Position numbers and translations under genes: made by a program. This document shows positions 25,564 through 34,310 of a DNA stretch of 64,000 nt, in pieces. The stretch comes from Sphingomonadaceae bacterium 3R27E2-A (GTDB lineage Bacteria; Pseudomonadota; Alphaproteobacteria; Sphingomonadales; Sphingomonadaceae): contig SCNT01000003.1 in NCBI GenBank assembly GCA_005503165.1, positions 62,001 to 126,000 of the forward strand, read 5' to 3'. Numbering within the stretch: position 1 is the first letter of the stretch; each line of letters opens with the position of its first letter. The notes beneath the pieces were generated by a model. The model had not been told where the DNA came from, searched no databases, and was given only the letters and a program-made list of their open reading frames with translations.

Positions 25564-25588
25564 GCGGGCCCGGCCACACCGGGCCCGC
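25564..25588 (+). terminator. Hairpin between bufA and bufB
   Basis: Perfect 10-bp arms GCGGGCCCGG and CCGGGCCCGC with a CCACA loop, no T-run. Its place between precursor and maturation genes suggests partial termination or RNA stabilisation that favours bufA product over enzymes. Confidence 0.6.
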
Positions 25589-25610
25589 CAACCTCCTGCC
25601 GACAGGACCG

Positions 25611-26456
25611 ATGATGGACAGCAAGACCGCGCCGTCGCCGGGCTTCGGCCTCGGGCTGCGCCCCGAACATTATGGCGAGTTCCGCGCCGGCCCGCAGCCG
25701 GTCGACTGGCTGGAGATCATCTCCGAAAATTACATGGTCCCCGGCGGCAAGCCGCTGGCGATGCTCGACCGGGTCCGCGCCGATTATCCGGTAGTGATGC
25801 ACGGCGTCTCGCTGTCGATCGGCTCGGAGGAACCGCTCGATTTCGGCTATCTCCGGGACCTCAAGGCGCTGGCCGACCGAGTCGAGCCGCTGTGGATTTC
25901 GGATCATCTCTGCTGGACCGGGATCAACGCGCACAACAGCCACGACCTGCTGCCCTTGCCCTATGACGCGCCGGCGCTCGACTGCGTCGTGGGCAATATC
26001 GGCCGCGTGCAGGATTATCTTGGCCGGCGCATCCTGATCGAGAATCCGTCCTCCTATGTGACCTTCCGTTCGTCGGACCGCAGCGAATGGGATTTTCTCG
26101 CCGAGATGGCGGCCCGCGCCGATTGCCTGCTGTTGCTCGACGTCAACAATATCTACGTCAGCGCGCGCAACCACGGCTTTGACCCGCAGGATTATCTCGC
26201 AGGGCTCCCCGCCGACCGCATCCAGCAGATCCACCTCGCGGGGCACAGCGACATGGGCGATTATGTCATCGACACCCACGACGCCGACGTCTGCGACGCG
26301 GTGTGGGAGCTCTATGGCGACGCGGTCCGGATGTTCGGCCCCGTCGCGACGATGATCGAGCGCGACGACCATATCCCGCCGCTCGCCGAGGTGATCGCCG
26401 AACTCGACTGCGCCCGCGCGCTCGCGGCTCGCGTGCTGGAGCCGGTGCATGGCTGA
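25611..26456 (+). CDS. bufB: DUF692 multinuclear iron oxidative enzyme BufB
   Basis: A 281-residue TIM-barrel of the MNIO family, which modifies cysteines of its precursor in an iron- and oxygen-dependent way. [10 protein letters not shown] opens the fold; [40 protein letters not shown] and QIHLAGHSD give the His/Asp/Glu/Asn iron ligands. Start ATG 25611 follows ACAGGACCG. It overlaps bufC by eight bases, as expected for an enzyme-partner pair. Confidence 0.9.
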   Translation: MMDSKTAPSPGFGLGLRPEHYGEFRAGPQPVDWLEIISENYMVPGGKPLAMLDRVRADYPVVMHGVSLSIGSEEPLDFGYLRDLKALADRVEPLWISDHLCWTGINAHNSHDLLPLPYDAPALDCVVGNIGRVQDYLGRRILIENPSSYVTFRSSDRSEWDFLAEMAARADCLLLLDVNNIYVSARNHGFDPQDYLAGLPADRIQQIHLAGHSDMGDYVIDTHDADVCDAVWELYGDAVRMFGPVATMIERDDHIPPLAEVIAELDCARALAARVLEPVHG

Positions 26457-27219
26457 AACGCTGCGCGACAGGCAGGCGCTTTTCCTCGCCGGCGTCATCG
26501 CCAATGATGCCGCCGCCGAGGCACTGATCGTCGACGACAACCGCGTCGGCGCGGCGAAGCGCCTCGCCATCTATCGCAACAATTACCGCTCGAGCCTGAC
26601 CGGGGTGCTTGCCGACCATTATGAGCGGCTCCACGCCTATGTCGGCGACGAGCAGTTCGACAATCTCGCCGAGGCCTATGTCGACGCCCACCCGTCGCAC
26701 ACGCGCAACCTGCGCTATTATGGCGAAAAATTCGCGGCGTTTTTGGCGCTTCACTACCCCGATGACGGCGAGCTCGCCGAGCTGGCGGCGCTCGACTGGG
26801 CGCTGCGCCACGCGTTCGACGCCGCCGACACCGCGCCGCTCGACGCCGCCGCGGTCGGCGAACTCGGCGACGCATGGATCGAACGCCGCCTGACGCTCCA
26901 TCCCTCGGCGACCCTGCTGCCCGTCCGCCACAATGTCGCGGCGCTGTGGAGCAGCCTCGATGCCGAGGAGGAGCCGCCCGAGGTTATGGCGCTCCCCGAG
27001 CCCGCGACCTTGCTCCTATGGCGCAACGACGGCCAGTCGCGCTTCCGCAGTCTTGCTGCGGAGGAGGCAGCAGCGCTTGCCTTGCTGGACACGGGCGCAA
27101 GCTTCACCGACCTCAGCGCCGCGTCGATCGAATCGCAGGGCGAAGCCGCGGCGATGGAAGCGCTGGCCGCGTGGCTTGGCCGCTGGCTTTCTGACGAACT
27201 GCTGGTGCTGGCGGACTAG
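26449..27219 (+). CDS. bufC: DUF2063 RiPP partner protein BufC
   Basis: A 256-residue protein. The N-terminal DUF2063 region has [39 protein letters not shown] and [19 protein letters not shown], followed by a C-terminal winged-helix-like domain. In bufferin and related systems this protein presents the precursor to the DUF692 enzyme. Its stop overlaps the convergent desaturase stop by four bases. Confidence 0.88.
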   Translation: MAETLRDRQALFLAGVIANDAAAEALIVDDNRVGAAKRLAIYRNNYRSSLTGVLADHYERLHAYVGDEQFDNLAEAYVDAHPSHTRNLRYYGEKFAAFLALHYPDDGELAELAALDWALRHAFDAADTAPLDAAAVGELGDAWIERRLTLHPSATLLPVRHNVAALWSSLDAEEEPPEVMALPEPATLLLWRNDGQSRFRSLAAEEAAALALLDTGASFTDLSAASIESQGEAAAMEALAAWLGRWLSDELLVLAD

Positions 27220-28256
27220 GCGACGGCGGGCCGCGCCGTGACCTGCCGCAGCACGCTCAGATAATCGGGCGCGATCGTCATCGTGCCATGCTTGCCCGCG
27301 CGTCCCAGCGCCGCATGCACCTCGGGTAGCCGGTAACAGGGCACGCCCATGAACAGATGATGCTCGGCGTGATAATTGACCCAGTAAGGCGCGACCGTCG
27401 CGCGCGCGATCCAGCCGGCGCGCGTCGTGCGCGCATGGCTGAACGGATCGTCGCTGCCGGTGGTCGTGCACGCATGTTCGGCGATGTTGCGGATGCGCAG
27501 GTAGAGCTGGAAGGTCGTCGCGAGCCCCGCGAGCCACAGCAGATAGGGCGTCCAGCCATAGAGCGATAGCGACAGCGCCAGCAGCACCGCCTGCACCGCC
27601 AGGAAGCGCCCGACGGCCCGCGTCACCGCCATCGCGCCCGCCGCATCGACTGCGGGCGCGCTGACCCCGTCGTCCGACTGCTTGTTGAACGGCGTGCCCG
27701 CGCGCGTGTTCGCGCCCGCCTTTCCGGCCTTTTCGCCGCGCAACATCGCTTTTAGCCCGATGATTGCGAGCCCGAACTGCGCGACCCGCTGCTTGAAGAA
27801 GGTCTGCCCGGTCAGGTCGCGGAGCACTTTGCGCCAAAGGCTCGCGCGCGTCGTCGGGAAGGGCTTCGACAGCGACAGGTCGGGGTCCTCGGCCTGCTGC
27901 GTGAATTTGTGATGCTGCAAATGATAGGTACGGTAGGCGATCAGATCGGAACCCACCGCCGCACCGGTCAGCCAGTCGCCGAGGAAATTGTTGAGCTTGC
28001 GATTGGGGTGCAGCGCGCCGTGCGCGGCATCGTGCATCAATATAGCGAAACCCAGCTGGCGACCACCGACGAGGATCACCGCCGCGAGCCAGGCAAGCGG
28101 ATTCGCGAGCCACGCCGCGCCCCCCACGACCGCGATGCTGACGATCCATCCGTGCGCGACCAGCCAGATGCCGCGCCACGCGGACACGCGCGTAATCGCA
28201 GCCCATTGATCGCGGCTGAAAAACTGGGTCGGCGGCAGAAGGCGTACGGCAGGCAT
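27216..28256 (-). CDS. Membrane fatty acid desaturase
   Basis: A 346-residue integral membrane protein of the FA_desaturase family with three histidine boxes for the di-iron centre: HDAAH, HLQHH and HAEHH. Four helices flank them. ATG 28256 is preferred to an upstream start with little support. The protein could introduce double bonds in acyl lipids or hydroxylate carotenoid or sphingolipid; the sequence does not decide between these. It converges with the buf operon. Confidence 0.87.
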   Translation of the reverse strand: MPAVRLLPPTQFFSRDQWAAITRVSAWRGIWLVAHGWIVSIAVVGGAAWLANPLAWLAAVILVGGRQLGFAILMHDAAHGALHPNRKLNNFLGDWLTGAAVGSDLIAYRTYHLQHHKFTQQAEDPDLSLSKPFPTTRASLWRKVLRDLTGQTFFKQRVAQFGLAIIGLKAMLRGEKAGKAGANTRAGTPFNKQSDDGVSAPAVDAAGAMAVTRAVGRFLAVQAVLLALSLSLYGWTPYLLWLAGLATTFQLYLRIRNIAEHACTTTGSDDPFSHARTTRAGWIARATVAPYWVNYHAEHHLFMGVPCYRLPEVHAALGRAGKHGTMTIAPDYLSVLRQVTARPAVA

Positions 28257-28406
28257 GGCGCGACTATAACCCGTTGCGAAGAAAAACCCAATCCCTCCCA
28301 TTATGGAGCAATTACGCGGCCTTACGAGGCTCGATCATAAGGTTTTGGAAACCCCTTTCTGGCACAGAAATCGCTCAAGGGACCGGCTATTTGCGGGATA
28401 TCGGGA

Positions 28407-31046
28407 TTGGGGTTGAAGCGGGCCATAGTGAGGCCGGTCGCCAGCGAAACGTCGGCTGACGAATCGCTGTTCGATTCGCCGGAATTTGTGACGCGCCTGA
28501 CGCGCGTCGCGCAGCTGTGGCATTATGTGCTGGTCAGCCGCGTCCTCGTCTATTTCGCCTGCGCCTTTTTCCCCGGACTTCCGGGCTTTTTCGACCGGCC
28601 GTCGCAGTGGCTGGTGCTCGGCCTCGGCATCGGCTGCGACCTCGTCCTGACCGTGATCGGCCAATTGTCACGCTCGCCGCAGCGCGGGCGTCCCGAACGG
28701 ATCGGGCTGTGGTGCACGGCGGCAATGGGGCTGATCGCGCTCGGCACCCTGTTCACCAGCATTGCGATGTTCGTCGACTCCGGCGGCATGGGGAGCGGTC
28801 CCTATATCGACGCCTTTTCGGCGATTCGCGTCGGCACCGTACTCGTCGCGGCGTCGGCGGTGGCGATCGCGCGGCCGGCCTTCTTTACCTTCGCCGGCGC
28901 CACCGCACTCGGCGGGGCGATCGGCAAGGCGTCGGTGCCCTTCGCGATTGCGGCGATGATCTTCCTCGTCCTCTTGATCGTGATGGTGCGCGAGGACGTC
29001 CGCCACCAGAACCGCACCCGGCGAGCCAGGCGCAAGACCACGAGCGAGCAGCAGCGCGCGCTCAACCTAGTGCGCGATTTCGAGCGCGCGGGCCGCGGCT
29101 GGTTCTGGGAAACCGACCGCCACGGCCAGCTCGTCTATATCTCGCAGACCGTCGCCGCGAAGCTCGGGCGCCCGGCGAGCAGCCTGATCGGCAAGCCCTT
29201 CACCGACATCATCAGGAAGCGCATCGGCAACGACGAGAGCGAGGAGCGCACTTTGGGGTTCAGCCTGTCGTCGCGGACGCCGTTCAAGGAGCTGACCGTG
29301 CAGGCGGCGGTGCAGGGCGAGGAGCGCTGGTGGTCGATCTCCGGCCACCCGATCAGCAACGAGCTCGGCAATTTCCAGGGGTTTCGCGGGTCGGGCACCG
29401 ACCTCACCGAAAAGAAGAAGTCCGAGCGCGAGATCAACCAGCTCGCGCGCTACGACGTGCTCACCGGGCTCGCCAACCGCCTCCACATCACCGACCTGCT
29501 CGAACGCGCGCTGCGGAGCCATATCGGCCAGCCGCAGCCCTGCGCGCTGCTGCTGATGGACCTCGACCGCTTCAAGGCGGTGAACGACACGCTTGGCCAC
29601 CCTGTCGGCGACCAGTTGCTCCAGCAGGTCGCAGGGCGGCTCACACAGATCATCGGCGACAAGGGGCAGGTCGGGCGCCTGGGCGGCGACGAGTTCCAGA
29701 TCGTGCTGCCGCAGATCACCCAGCCAGACAAGCTCGCCAATATCGCCAACTCGATCATCCTCAGCCTCGCCAAACCCTTCTCGATCGAGGGCGAGCAGGT
29801 GCGCATCGGCTCGTCGATCGGCATCTCGGTGTCCGACGGCGCGGGGGTGCCGTCCTCGGCCCTGGTACGTAACGCGGACCTCGCGCTCTATGCCGCGAAG
29901 GATGCCGGCCGCGGCGTCTATCGCTTCTACGCCGACGCGATGCACGACCAGGCGAGCGAGCGGAAGGCGATCGAGGACGCCCTGCGCGACGCGCTGGCGA
30001 AGGACGAGCTCCGCCTCGTCTATCAGCCGATCGTCGATGTCGCGAGCGAACGTGTCTCCGGTTTCGAGGCCCTGATCCGCTGGCAGCGCGGCGGCTCCGA
30101 CCTGGTCAGCCCGTCGAAATTCATCCCCATCGCAGAGGAATCGAACCTGATCATCCCGATCGGCGAATGGATCGTCCGTTCGGCGTGCGATGCGATCGCC
30201 CGCTTCGGCCCCGACTATCGCGTCGCGGTAAACGTCTCGCCGCGCCAGTTCGCGAACGAAAAACTGCCCGCGACGATCATGGGCGCGGTCTCGGCGGCGG
30301 GCATCCGCCCCGACCAGCTCGAGCTCGAGATCACCGAGGGCATCTTTCTCGACGAAAGCCCCGAAAATCTCGAGATGTTCCAGCGGCTGAAACGCACCGG
30401 CGTGCGCCTCGCGCTCGACGATTTCGGCACCGGCTATTCGGCGCTCGGCTATCTGAAAAAGGCGCCCTTCGACAAGATCAAGATCGACCAGAGTTTCGTG
30501 CGCGGCGCCGCCGACAAGACCAGCATGAACGCCGCGATCATCTCGTCGATCGTCGGCCTCGCCGCGGCGCTCAAGATGGAGACCACCGCCGAGGGGGTCG
30601 AGACGCACGACGACCTCGACCTGATCCGCGGGCTCGGCTGCAGCCATGTCCAGGGCTATATCTATGGCAGGCCGATGGCGCTGGCCGACGCGCTGGCGCT
30701 CCTGCGCACCGGCGGCGGGCGCGTGTCGGCCGAGGGTTACAAGAGCGCGCGCGAGCCGCGCCGGCGGACCTTCCGCACGATCCATGTCGAGAGCGGCGGC
30801 TATCGCTACGAAGCGATCATCCGCAATGTCTCGACGCGCGGCGCGCTGATCGAGGGGCTGTGGAACGTCCCCGAAGGCACCGCCTTCCGCCTCGAATTCG
30901 GGCCGGACCTGGTGCTCGACGCCGAGGCGCGCTGGTCGGAGCAGAACCGCGTCGGCGTGCAATTCGCGCAGGCGGTCGAGATGAGCGCGCTGATCGGCAA
31001 CGCGTCGCCGGCGCCGCTGCGGGCACGAATCGACCGCGCGGCGTAG
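28407..31046 (+). CDS. Membrane PAS-GGDEF-EAL-PilZ cyclic-di-GMP enzyme
   Basis: An 879-residue protein. Several N-terminal helices (residues about 40-200) are followed by a PAS domain (GRGWFWETDRHGQLVYISQTV), a GGDEF domain with intact GRLGGDEF near residue 425, an EAL domain with FEALIRW near 553 and DDFGTGYSALGYL, and a C-terminal PilZ-like domain from about 780 (ARWSEQNRVGVQFAQ). All key catalytic residues are kept, so both synthesis and hydrolysis are possible. TTG 28407 is the longest start; GTG 28428 is an alternative. Confidence 0.88.
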   Translation: MGLKRAIVRPVASETSADESLFDSPEFVTRLTRVAQLWHYVLVSRVLVYFACAFFPGLPGFFDRPSQWLVLGLGIGCDLVLTVIGQLSRSPQRGRPERIGLWCTAAMGLIALGTLFTSIAMFVDSGGMGSGPYIDAFSAIRVGTVLVAASAVAIARPAFFTFAGATALGGAIGKASVPFAIAAMIFLVLLIVMVREDVRHQNRTRRARRKTTSEQQRALNLVRDFERAGRGWFWETDRHGQLVYISQTVAAKLGRPASSLIGKPFTDIIRKRIGNDESEERTLGFSLSSRTPFKELTVQAAVQGEERWWSISGHPISNELGNFQGFRGSGTDLTEKKKSEREINQLARYDVLTGLANRLHITDLLERALRSHIGQPQPCALLLMDLDRFKAVNDTLGHPVGDQLLQQVAGRLTQIIGDKGQVGRLGGDEFQIVLPQITQPDKLANIANSIILSLAKPFSIEGEQVRIGSSIGISVSDGAGVPSSALVRNADLALYAAKDAGRGVYRFYADAMHDQASERKAIEDALRDALAKDELRLVYQPIVDVASERVSGFEALIRWQRGGSDLVSPSKFIPIAEESNLIIPIGEWIVRSACDAIARFGPDYRVAVNVSPRQFANEKLPATIMGAVSAAGIRPDQLELEITEGIFLDESPENLEMFQRLKRTGVRLALDDFGTGYSALGYLKKAPFDKIKIDQSFVRGAADKTSMNAAIISSIVGLAAALKMETTAEGVETHDDLDLIRGLGCSHVQGYIYGRPMALADALALLRTGGGRVSAEGYKSAREPRRRTFRTIHVESGGYRYEAIIRNVSTRGALIEGLWNVPEGTAFRLEFGPDLVLDAEARWSEQNRVGVQFAQAVEMSALIGNASPAPLRARIDRAA

Positions 31047-31088
31047 GCAACAAGCGGCGGTTTTGGGTTGGGAAGCGGACGATCCTGA

Positions 31089-31230
31089 TCCTCCCTGCGG
31101 CGAAGCCGTGGGGAGGGGGACCGCCCGAAGGGCGGTGGAGGGGCTGATGCCCGAAACGTCGGTCCAAGGCCGTCGCCCCTCCACCATGCTTCGCATGGTC
31201 CCCCTCCCCATCGCTGCGCGACAGGGAGGA
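31089..31230. repeat. Interspersed palindromic repeat, family A copy 4
   Basis: TCCTCCCTGCGGCGAAGCCG, identical at its left end to copy 1, then a CCGAAGGGCGGTGGAGGGG block, ending CGCGACAGGGAGGA. It lies between the convergent GGDEF-EAL gene and the amidohydrolase gene. Confidence 0.8.
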
Positions 31231-31267
31231 TTGGGGCGGCCGCAACCGCCCGTAACCAGCCTTCGCC

Positions 31268-32539
31268 TCAATCGGCAATCCGCCCGCGCGCCATCACCCA
31301 GTCGACCTTTTCCAGCACGCGGACGTCGGTCAGCGGGTCGCCCGAAACAGCGATCAGGTCCGCCGACATGCCCGGCGCGATGCGGCCGATCTCGCTCTCC
31401 ATCGACAGCGCCTTCGCGGCCACCGTCGTCGCGCTTGCGAGCGCCTCGCGCGGGGTGAGGCCGTTGGCGACGAGCAGCGCGAACTCGCCGCCGTTCAGGC
31501 CGTGCTCGAAGACCCCGGCGTCGGTGCCGAACGCCACGGGGACGCCCAGCGCCTTGGCGCGCGTCACCGCCTTGCCAACGCTCCCCATCGTCATCCGGAC
31601 CTTCGCTTCGACCGTGGGCGTGTAGATATTCTTGCCGAGCCGTTCCTTGATTCCCTCGAACGCCATCAGCGTCGGGACCAGATAGGTGCCCTTGGCCTTC
31701 ATCACCCTGAGCGCGGCGTCGTCGGCGAAGGTGCCGTGGTCGATCGTGTCGATCCCCGCCGCGGCGGCGTCCTCGATCCCGCGCGCCCCATGCGCATGCG
31801 CCATGACCTTGAGCCCGAGCGAATGCGCGGTGGTCGCGATGCTGTCGAGCTCGGCGCGGCTGAAATGCCCCTCGAGCCCGCGGCCCTGCTGCGACAGGAC
31901 GCCGCCGGTCGCGGTGATCTTGATGATGTCGGCGCCCGCGCGCGACGCCTTGCGAACCTTTTCGGCGCATTCGGTCGCGCCGGTGCAGGTATAGCCCTGG
32001 TCGAGCACGCCATGGACGTCCTCGCGAAAGCCGGTGACGTCGCCGTGCCCGCCGACGATCGAGAGCGCCGGTCCCGCGGCAACGATGCGCGGCCCCTCGA
32101 TAAAGCCGTTCGCAGTACCGCGGCGGAGAGAGAAGGCGGTATATTGCGCCGACCCCGCCTCGCGCACGGTGGTGAAGCCCGCGCGCAGCGTGATGCCGGC
32201 GTTCTTGACCCCGACGACGACGCCCCATTCGTCGGGATCGACCGCTTCGCTGCGATAATCGCCGCCGGGATCGCCGGTCAGGTGGACGTGAAGGTCGATG
32301 AGGCCGGGAAGCAGGGTCTTGTCGCCCAGATCCACGATCTCGGCGCCTGCGGGGGCGGACGCCCGGCCCTCGGCGATGGAAACGATGCGGTCGTCGGTAA
32401 CCGTGACCGTCGAGGCGCCGAGCGCGGGCTTTTCGGCGTCGGCGATGACGCGTCCGGCATAGATGACGATGGTCTTGGCAAAAGCCGCGCTGCTCATCAG
32501 CGCGAGCGTCGCGGCGGCGACGAGTCCGAGTTTACGCAT
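31268..32539 (-). CDS. Exported amidohydrolase, prolidase-like
   Basis: A 423-residue protein with a signal peptide (MRKLGLVAAATLALMSSAAFA). The amidohydrolase barrel has LPGLIDLHVHL (HxH), KITATGGV with the carbamylated-lysine region, MAHAHGARG, TIDHGTF and GTDAGVFEHG (metal Asp). It belongs to the Xaa-Pro dipeptidase/imidazolonepropionase-like group that often hydrolyses dipeptides or N-acyl amino acids. ATG 32539 follows AGGGGAAAA. Confidence 0.85.
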   Translation of the reverse strand: MRKLGLVAAATLALMSSAAFAKTIVIYAGRVIADAEKPALGASTVTVTDDRIVSIAEGRASAPAGAEIVDLGDKTLLPGLIDLHVHLTGDPGGDYRSEAVDPDEWGVVVGVKNAGITLRAGFTTVREAGSAQYTAFSLRRGTANGFIEGPRIVAAGPALSIVGGHGDVTGFREDVHGVLDQGYTCTGATECAEKVRKASRAGADIIKITATGGVLSQQGRGLEGHFSRAELDSIATTAHSLGLKVMAHAHGARGIEDAAAAGIDTIDHGTFADDAALRVMKAKGTYLVPTLMAFEGIKERLGKNIYTPTVEAKVRMTMGSVGKAVTRAKALGVPVAFGTDAGVFEHGLNGGEFALLVANGLTPREALASATTVAAKALSMESEIGRIAPGMSADLIAVSGDPLTDVRVLEKVDWVMARGRIAD

Positions 32540-32602
32540 CCGATTTTCCCCTGTCCTGCGAGGGCCATGGTGGCGCGCCGGGCAGGGGAGGGCAAGCGCA
32601 TA

Positions 32603-32628
32603 AAGAAAGGGGCCGGAAACCCGGCCCC
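32603..32628 (-). terminator. Intrinsic terminator of the RcnB-like gene
   Basis: On the minus strand, GGGGCCGG/CCGGCCCC (8-bp arms) around a GTTT loop is followed by TTTCTTTA. Located just after the stop of the RcnB-like gene, which points the same way. Confidence 0.8.
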
Positions 32629-32658
32629 TCAGTTTGTCGTCTGACAACCGAAACGAAA

Positions 32659-33600
32659 TTACCAGAAGAAGTCGTAGATCACGTCGACCACTTCGCCATT
32701 GTAGGTATCGACGAGCAAGGCGTCGTTATAATAGCGCACCCAGCGATACCCGCCGTAGGCCGGCGGCAGGCGGTAATACCAGGGATCGTTGATCCAGTAG
32801 CGCTGGCTGTAGAACAGCGACCCCAGCGTGAAACCGATGCTGAAGCGCGTGTAGCCGCGATTGCGATAGGGGTTGTAATAGCGCGGCAGGCGGTAATAGC
32901 TCCGGTTCCGGTCGCGGTAGCTGCGCCAGTCGTAGCGACGATCGTCACGCCAGCCGCGGCTCCAGTTGCGGCGGTCGTTGTCGCGATAGCGGCGGTCTAC
33001 GCGGTTGTTGTCGTTGCGGTCGTAACGCCGGTCGATCCGGCCATCACGGTTGCGGTCGTAGCGGCGGTCGCGCTGGTCGATGCGATTGTTGTTGTTGCGA
33101 TCCCAGCGGCGGTCGAGGTCGCCATTGCGATTGCGGTCGTAGCGCCGGTCGACGCGGTTGTTGTCGTTGCGGTCGTAGCGCCGGTCGACCTGGCCGTTGC
33201 GATTGCGGTCCCAGCGGCGGTCGATTTGTCCGTCGCGGTTTCGATCATAGGCGTTGCCGCCCTGGCGCTGCGCCTGCTGACGCTGCGCTTGCTGGCGCTG
33301 TACCTGCTGGCGTTGCACCTGGGCATTGCCGCGGTCGCGGTTCTGCGACCAGTCGCGGCGCTGCGGCGCCTGTTGCGGGCGCGGGGCAGCGTCACGCTGG
33401 CGCTGGACCTGCGGCTGGCGCACCTGCTGGCGCTGGGCGCGCGCGGCGCCGTCGCGATTACCGCCGCGGTTCATGCCGGGGCCGCGATTGCCGTCGCCGC
33501 GCTGCGCCAGCTGCTGGCCTTCGCGCGCCTGCGCAAACACCGGGGCGACCGGGGTGAGCATCGTCGCGGCGATCAGCAACCCTCCGATTATTCTCTTCAT
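32659..33600 (-). CDS. RcnB-like periplasmic protein with Asp/Arg/Asn calcium-loop-like repeats
   Basis: A 313-residue protein with a signal peptide (MKRIIGGLLIAATMLTPVAPVFA), a Gln/Arg-rich stretch (residues about 30-115), then some eight 11-12-residue repeats of the form DRNRDGQIDRRY (about 115-215), a basic/aromatic linker and a C-terminal RcnB domain ending GYRWVRYYNDALLVDTYNGEVVDVIYDFFW. RcnB proteins affect nickel/cobalt homeostasis in E. coli. The repeats match the first residues of EF-hand or thrombospondin-3 loops (DxNxDGxID). The combination is unusual. Confidence 0.75.
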   Translation of the reverse strand: MKRIIGGLLIAATMLTPVAPVFAQAREGQQLAQRGDGNRGPGMNRGGNRDGAARAQRQQVRQPQVQRQRDAAPRPQQAPQRRDWSQNRDRGNAQVQRQQVQRQQAQRQQAQRQGGNAYDRNRDGQIDRRWDRNRNGQVDRRYDRNDNNRVDRRYDRNRNGDLDRRWDRNNNNRIDQRDRRYDRNRDGRIDRRYDRNDNNRVDRRYRDNDRRNWSRGWRDDRRYDWRSYRDRNRSYYRLPRYYNPYRNRGYTRFSIGFTLGSLFYSQRYWINDPWYYRLPPAYGGYRWVRYYNDALLVDTYNGEVVDVIYDFFW

Positions 33601-33737
33601 CGTCTGTCTCCGAACTCGGGTCCCGTGGCCGGCGGGCGGCCGGCCGGGAAGATGAATCGAAAATTACCGGCGACCAGATGAGTCGCGGCTGAACCGCAAT
33701 GTTGCCTGCGGTTCAGCTAGATGAACGGCCGCGGGGC

Positions 33738-34283
33738 TCAGCGTTCGGGCGGCGCGCGCATCGCCGGCACCGCGCCGGCGGCATCCTGCGGCCGGATGCC
33801 AGGGGGCGGCGCGGCGGCGATGCGTTCTTCGCCGCGCAGCACGCGCGCCGCGCGCCTGATCGCGCCGCGGATGCGCGGATAGGTGCCGCAACGGCAGATA
33901 TTGGTGATGGCCGCGTCGATCTCGGCGTCACTGGGGTCGCTGTTGGTCCGCAGCAGGGCCGCGGCGGCCATGATCATCCCCGACTGGCAGAAACCGCATT
34001 GCGGCACCTGCTCGGCGACCCAGGCCTGCTGCACCGGATGGCTGCGATCGCGCGCGAGCCCCTCGATCGTGGTGACGAAGCGGCCTTCGCATTCGGCGAT
34101 GGTGACCAGACAGCTGCGGATTGCCTCGCCGTCGATGTCGACCGTGCACGCGCCGCAGTCGCCCGTGCCGCAGCCATATTTGGTGCCCGTCAGGTTCGAC
34201 GCGTCGCGCAACGCCCACAGCAGGGGCGTCTCGGGATCCATCCGATATTCGATCGGGCGGTCGTTGACCGAAAAACGCGTCAT
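33738..34283 (-). CDS. Orphan [2Fe-2S] small subunit, isoquinoline 1-oxidoreductase type
   Basis: A 181-residue protein with two iron-sulfur sites: the ferredoxin-like CGTGDCGAC plus a distal cysteine, and the C-terminal four-helix cluster CGFCQSGM with ICRCGTYPRIRGA. This is the electron-transfer subunit of molybdenum hydroxylases such as IorA. The expected large molybdopterin subunit is absent on both sides. The C-terminal tail PPPGIRPQDAAGAVPA may be disordered. It is either unpaired, or partners with a subunit coded elsewhere. Confidence 0.85.
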   Translation of the reverse strand: MTRFSVNDRPIEYRMDPETPLLWALRDASNLTGTKYGCGTGDCGACTVDIDGEAIRSCLVTIAECEGRFVTTIEGLARDRSHPVQQAWVAEQVPQCGFCQSGMIMAAAALLRTNSDPSDAEIDAAITNICRCGTYPRIRGAIRRAARVLRGEERIAAAPPPGIRPQDAAGAVPAMRAPPER

Positions 34284-34310
34284 GCAGCCCCTGTTAGCGC
34301 CGCGGCAGAA

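Noticed and set aside
32990..33265. Tandem GGTCGTAGCGCCGGTCGA-like DNA repeats
   Set aside because: They encode the in-frame DRNRDG repeats of the RcnB-like protein; no spacer structure.
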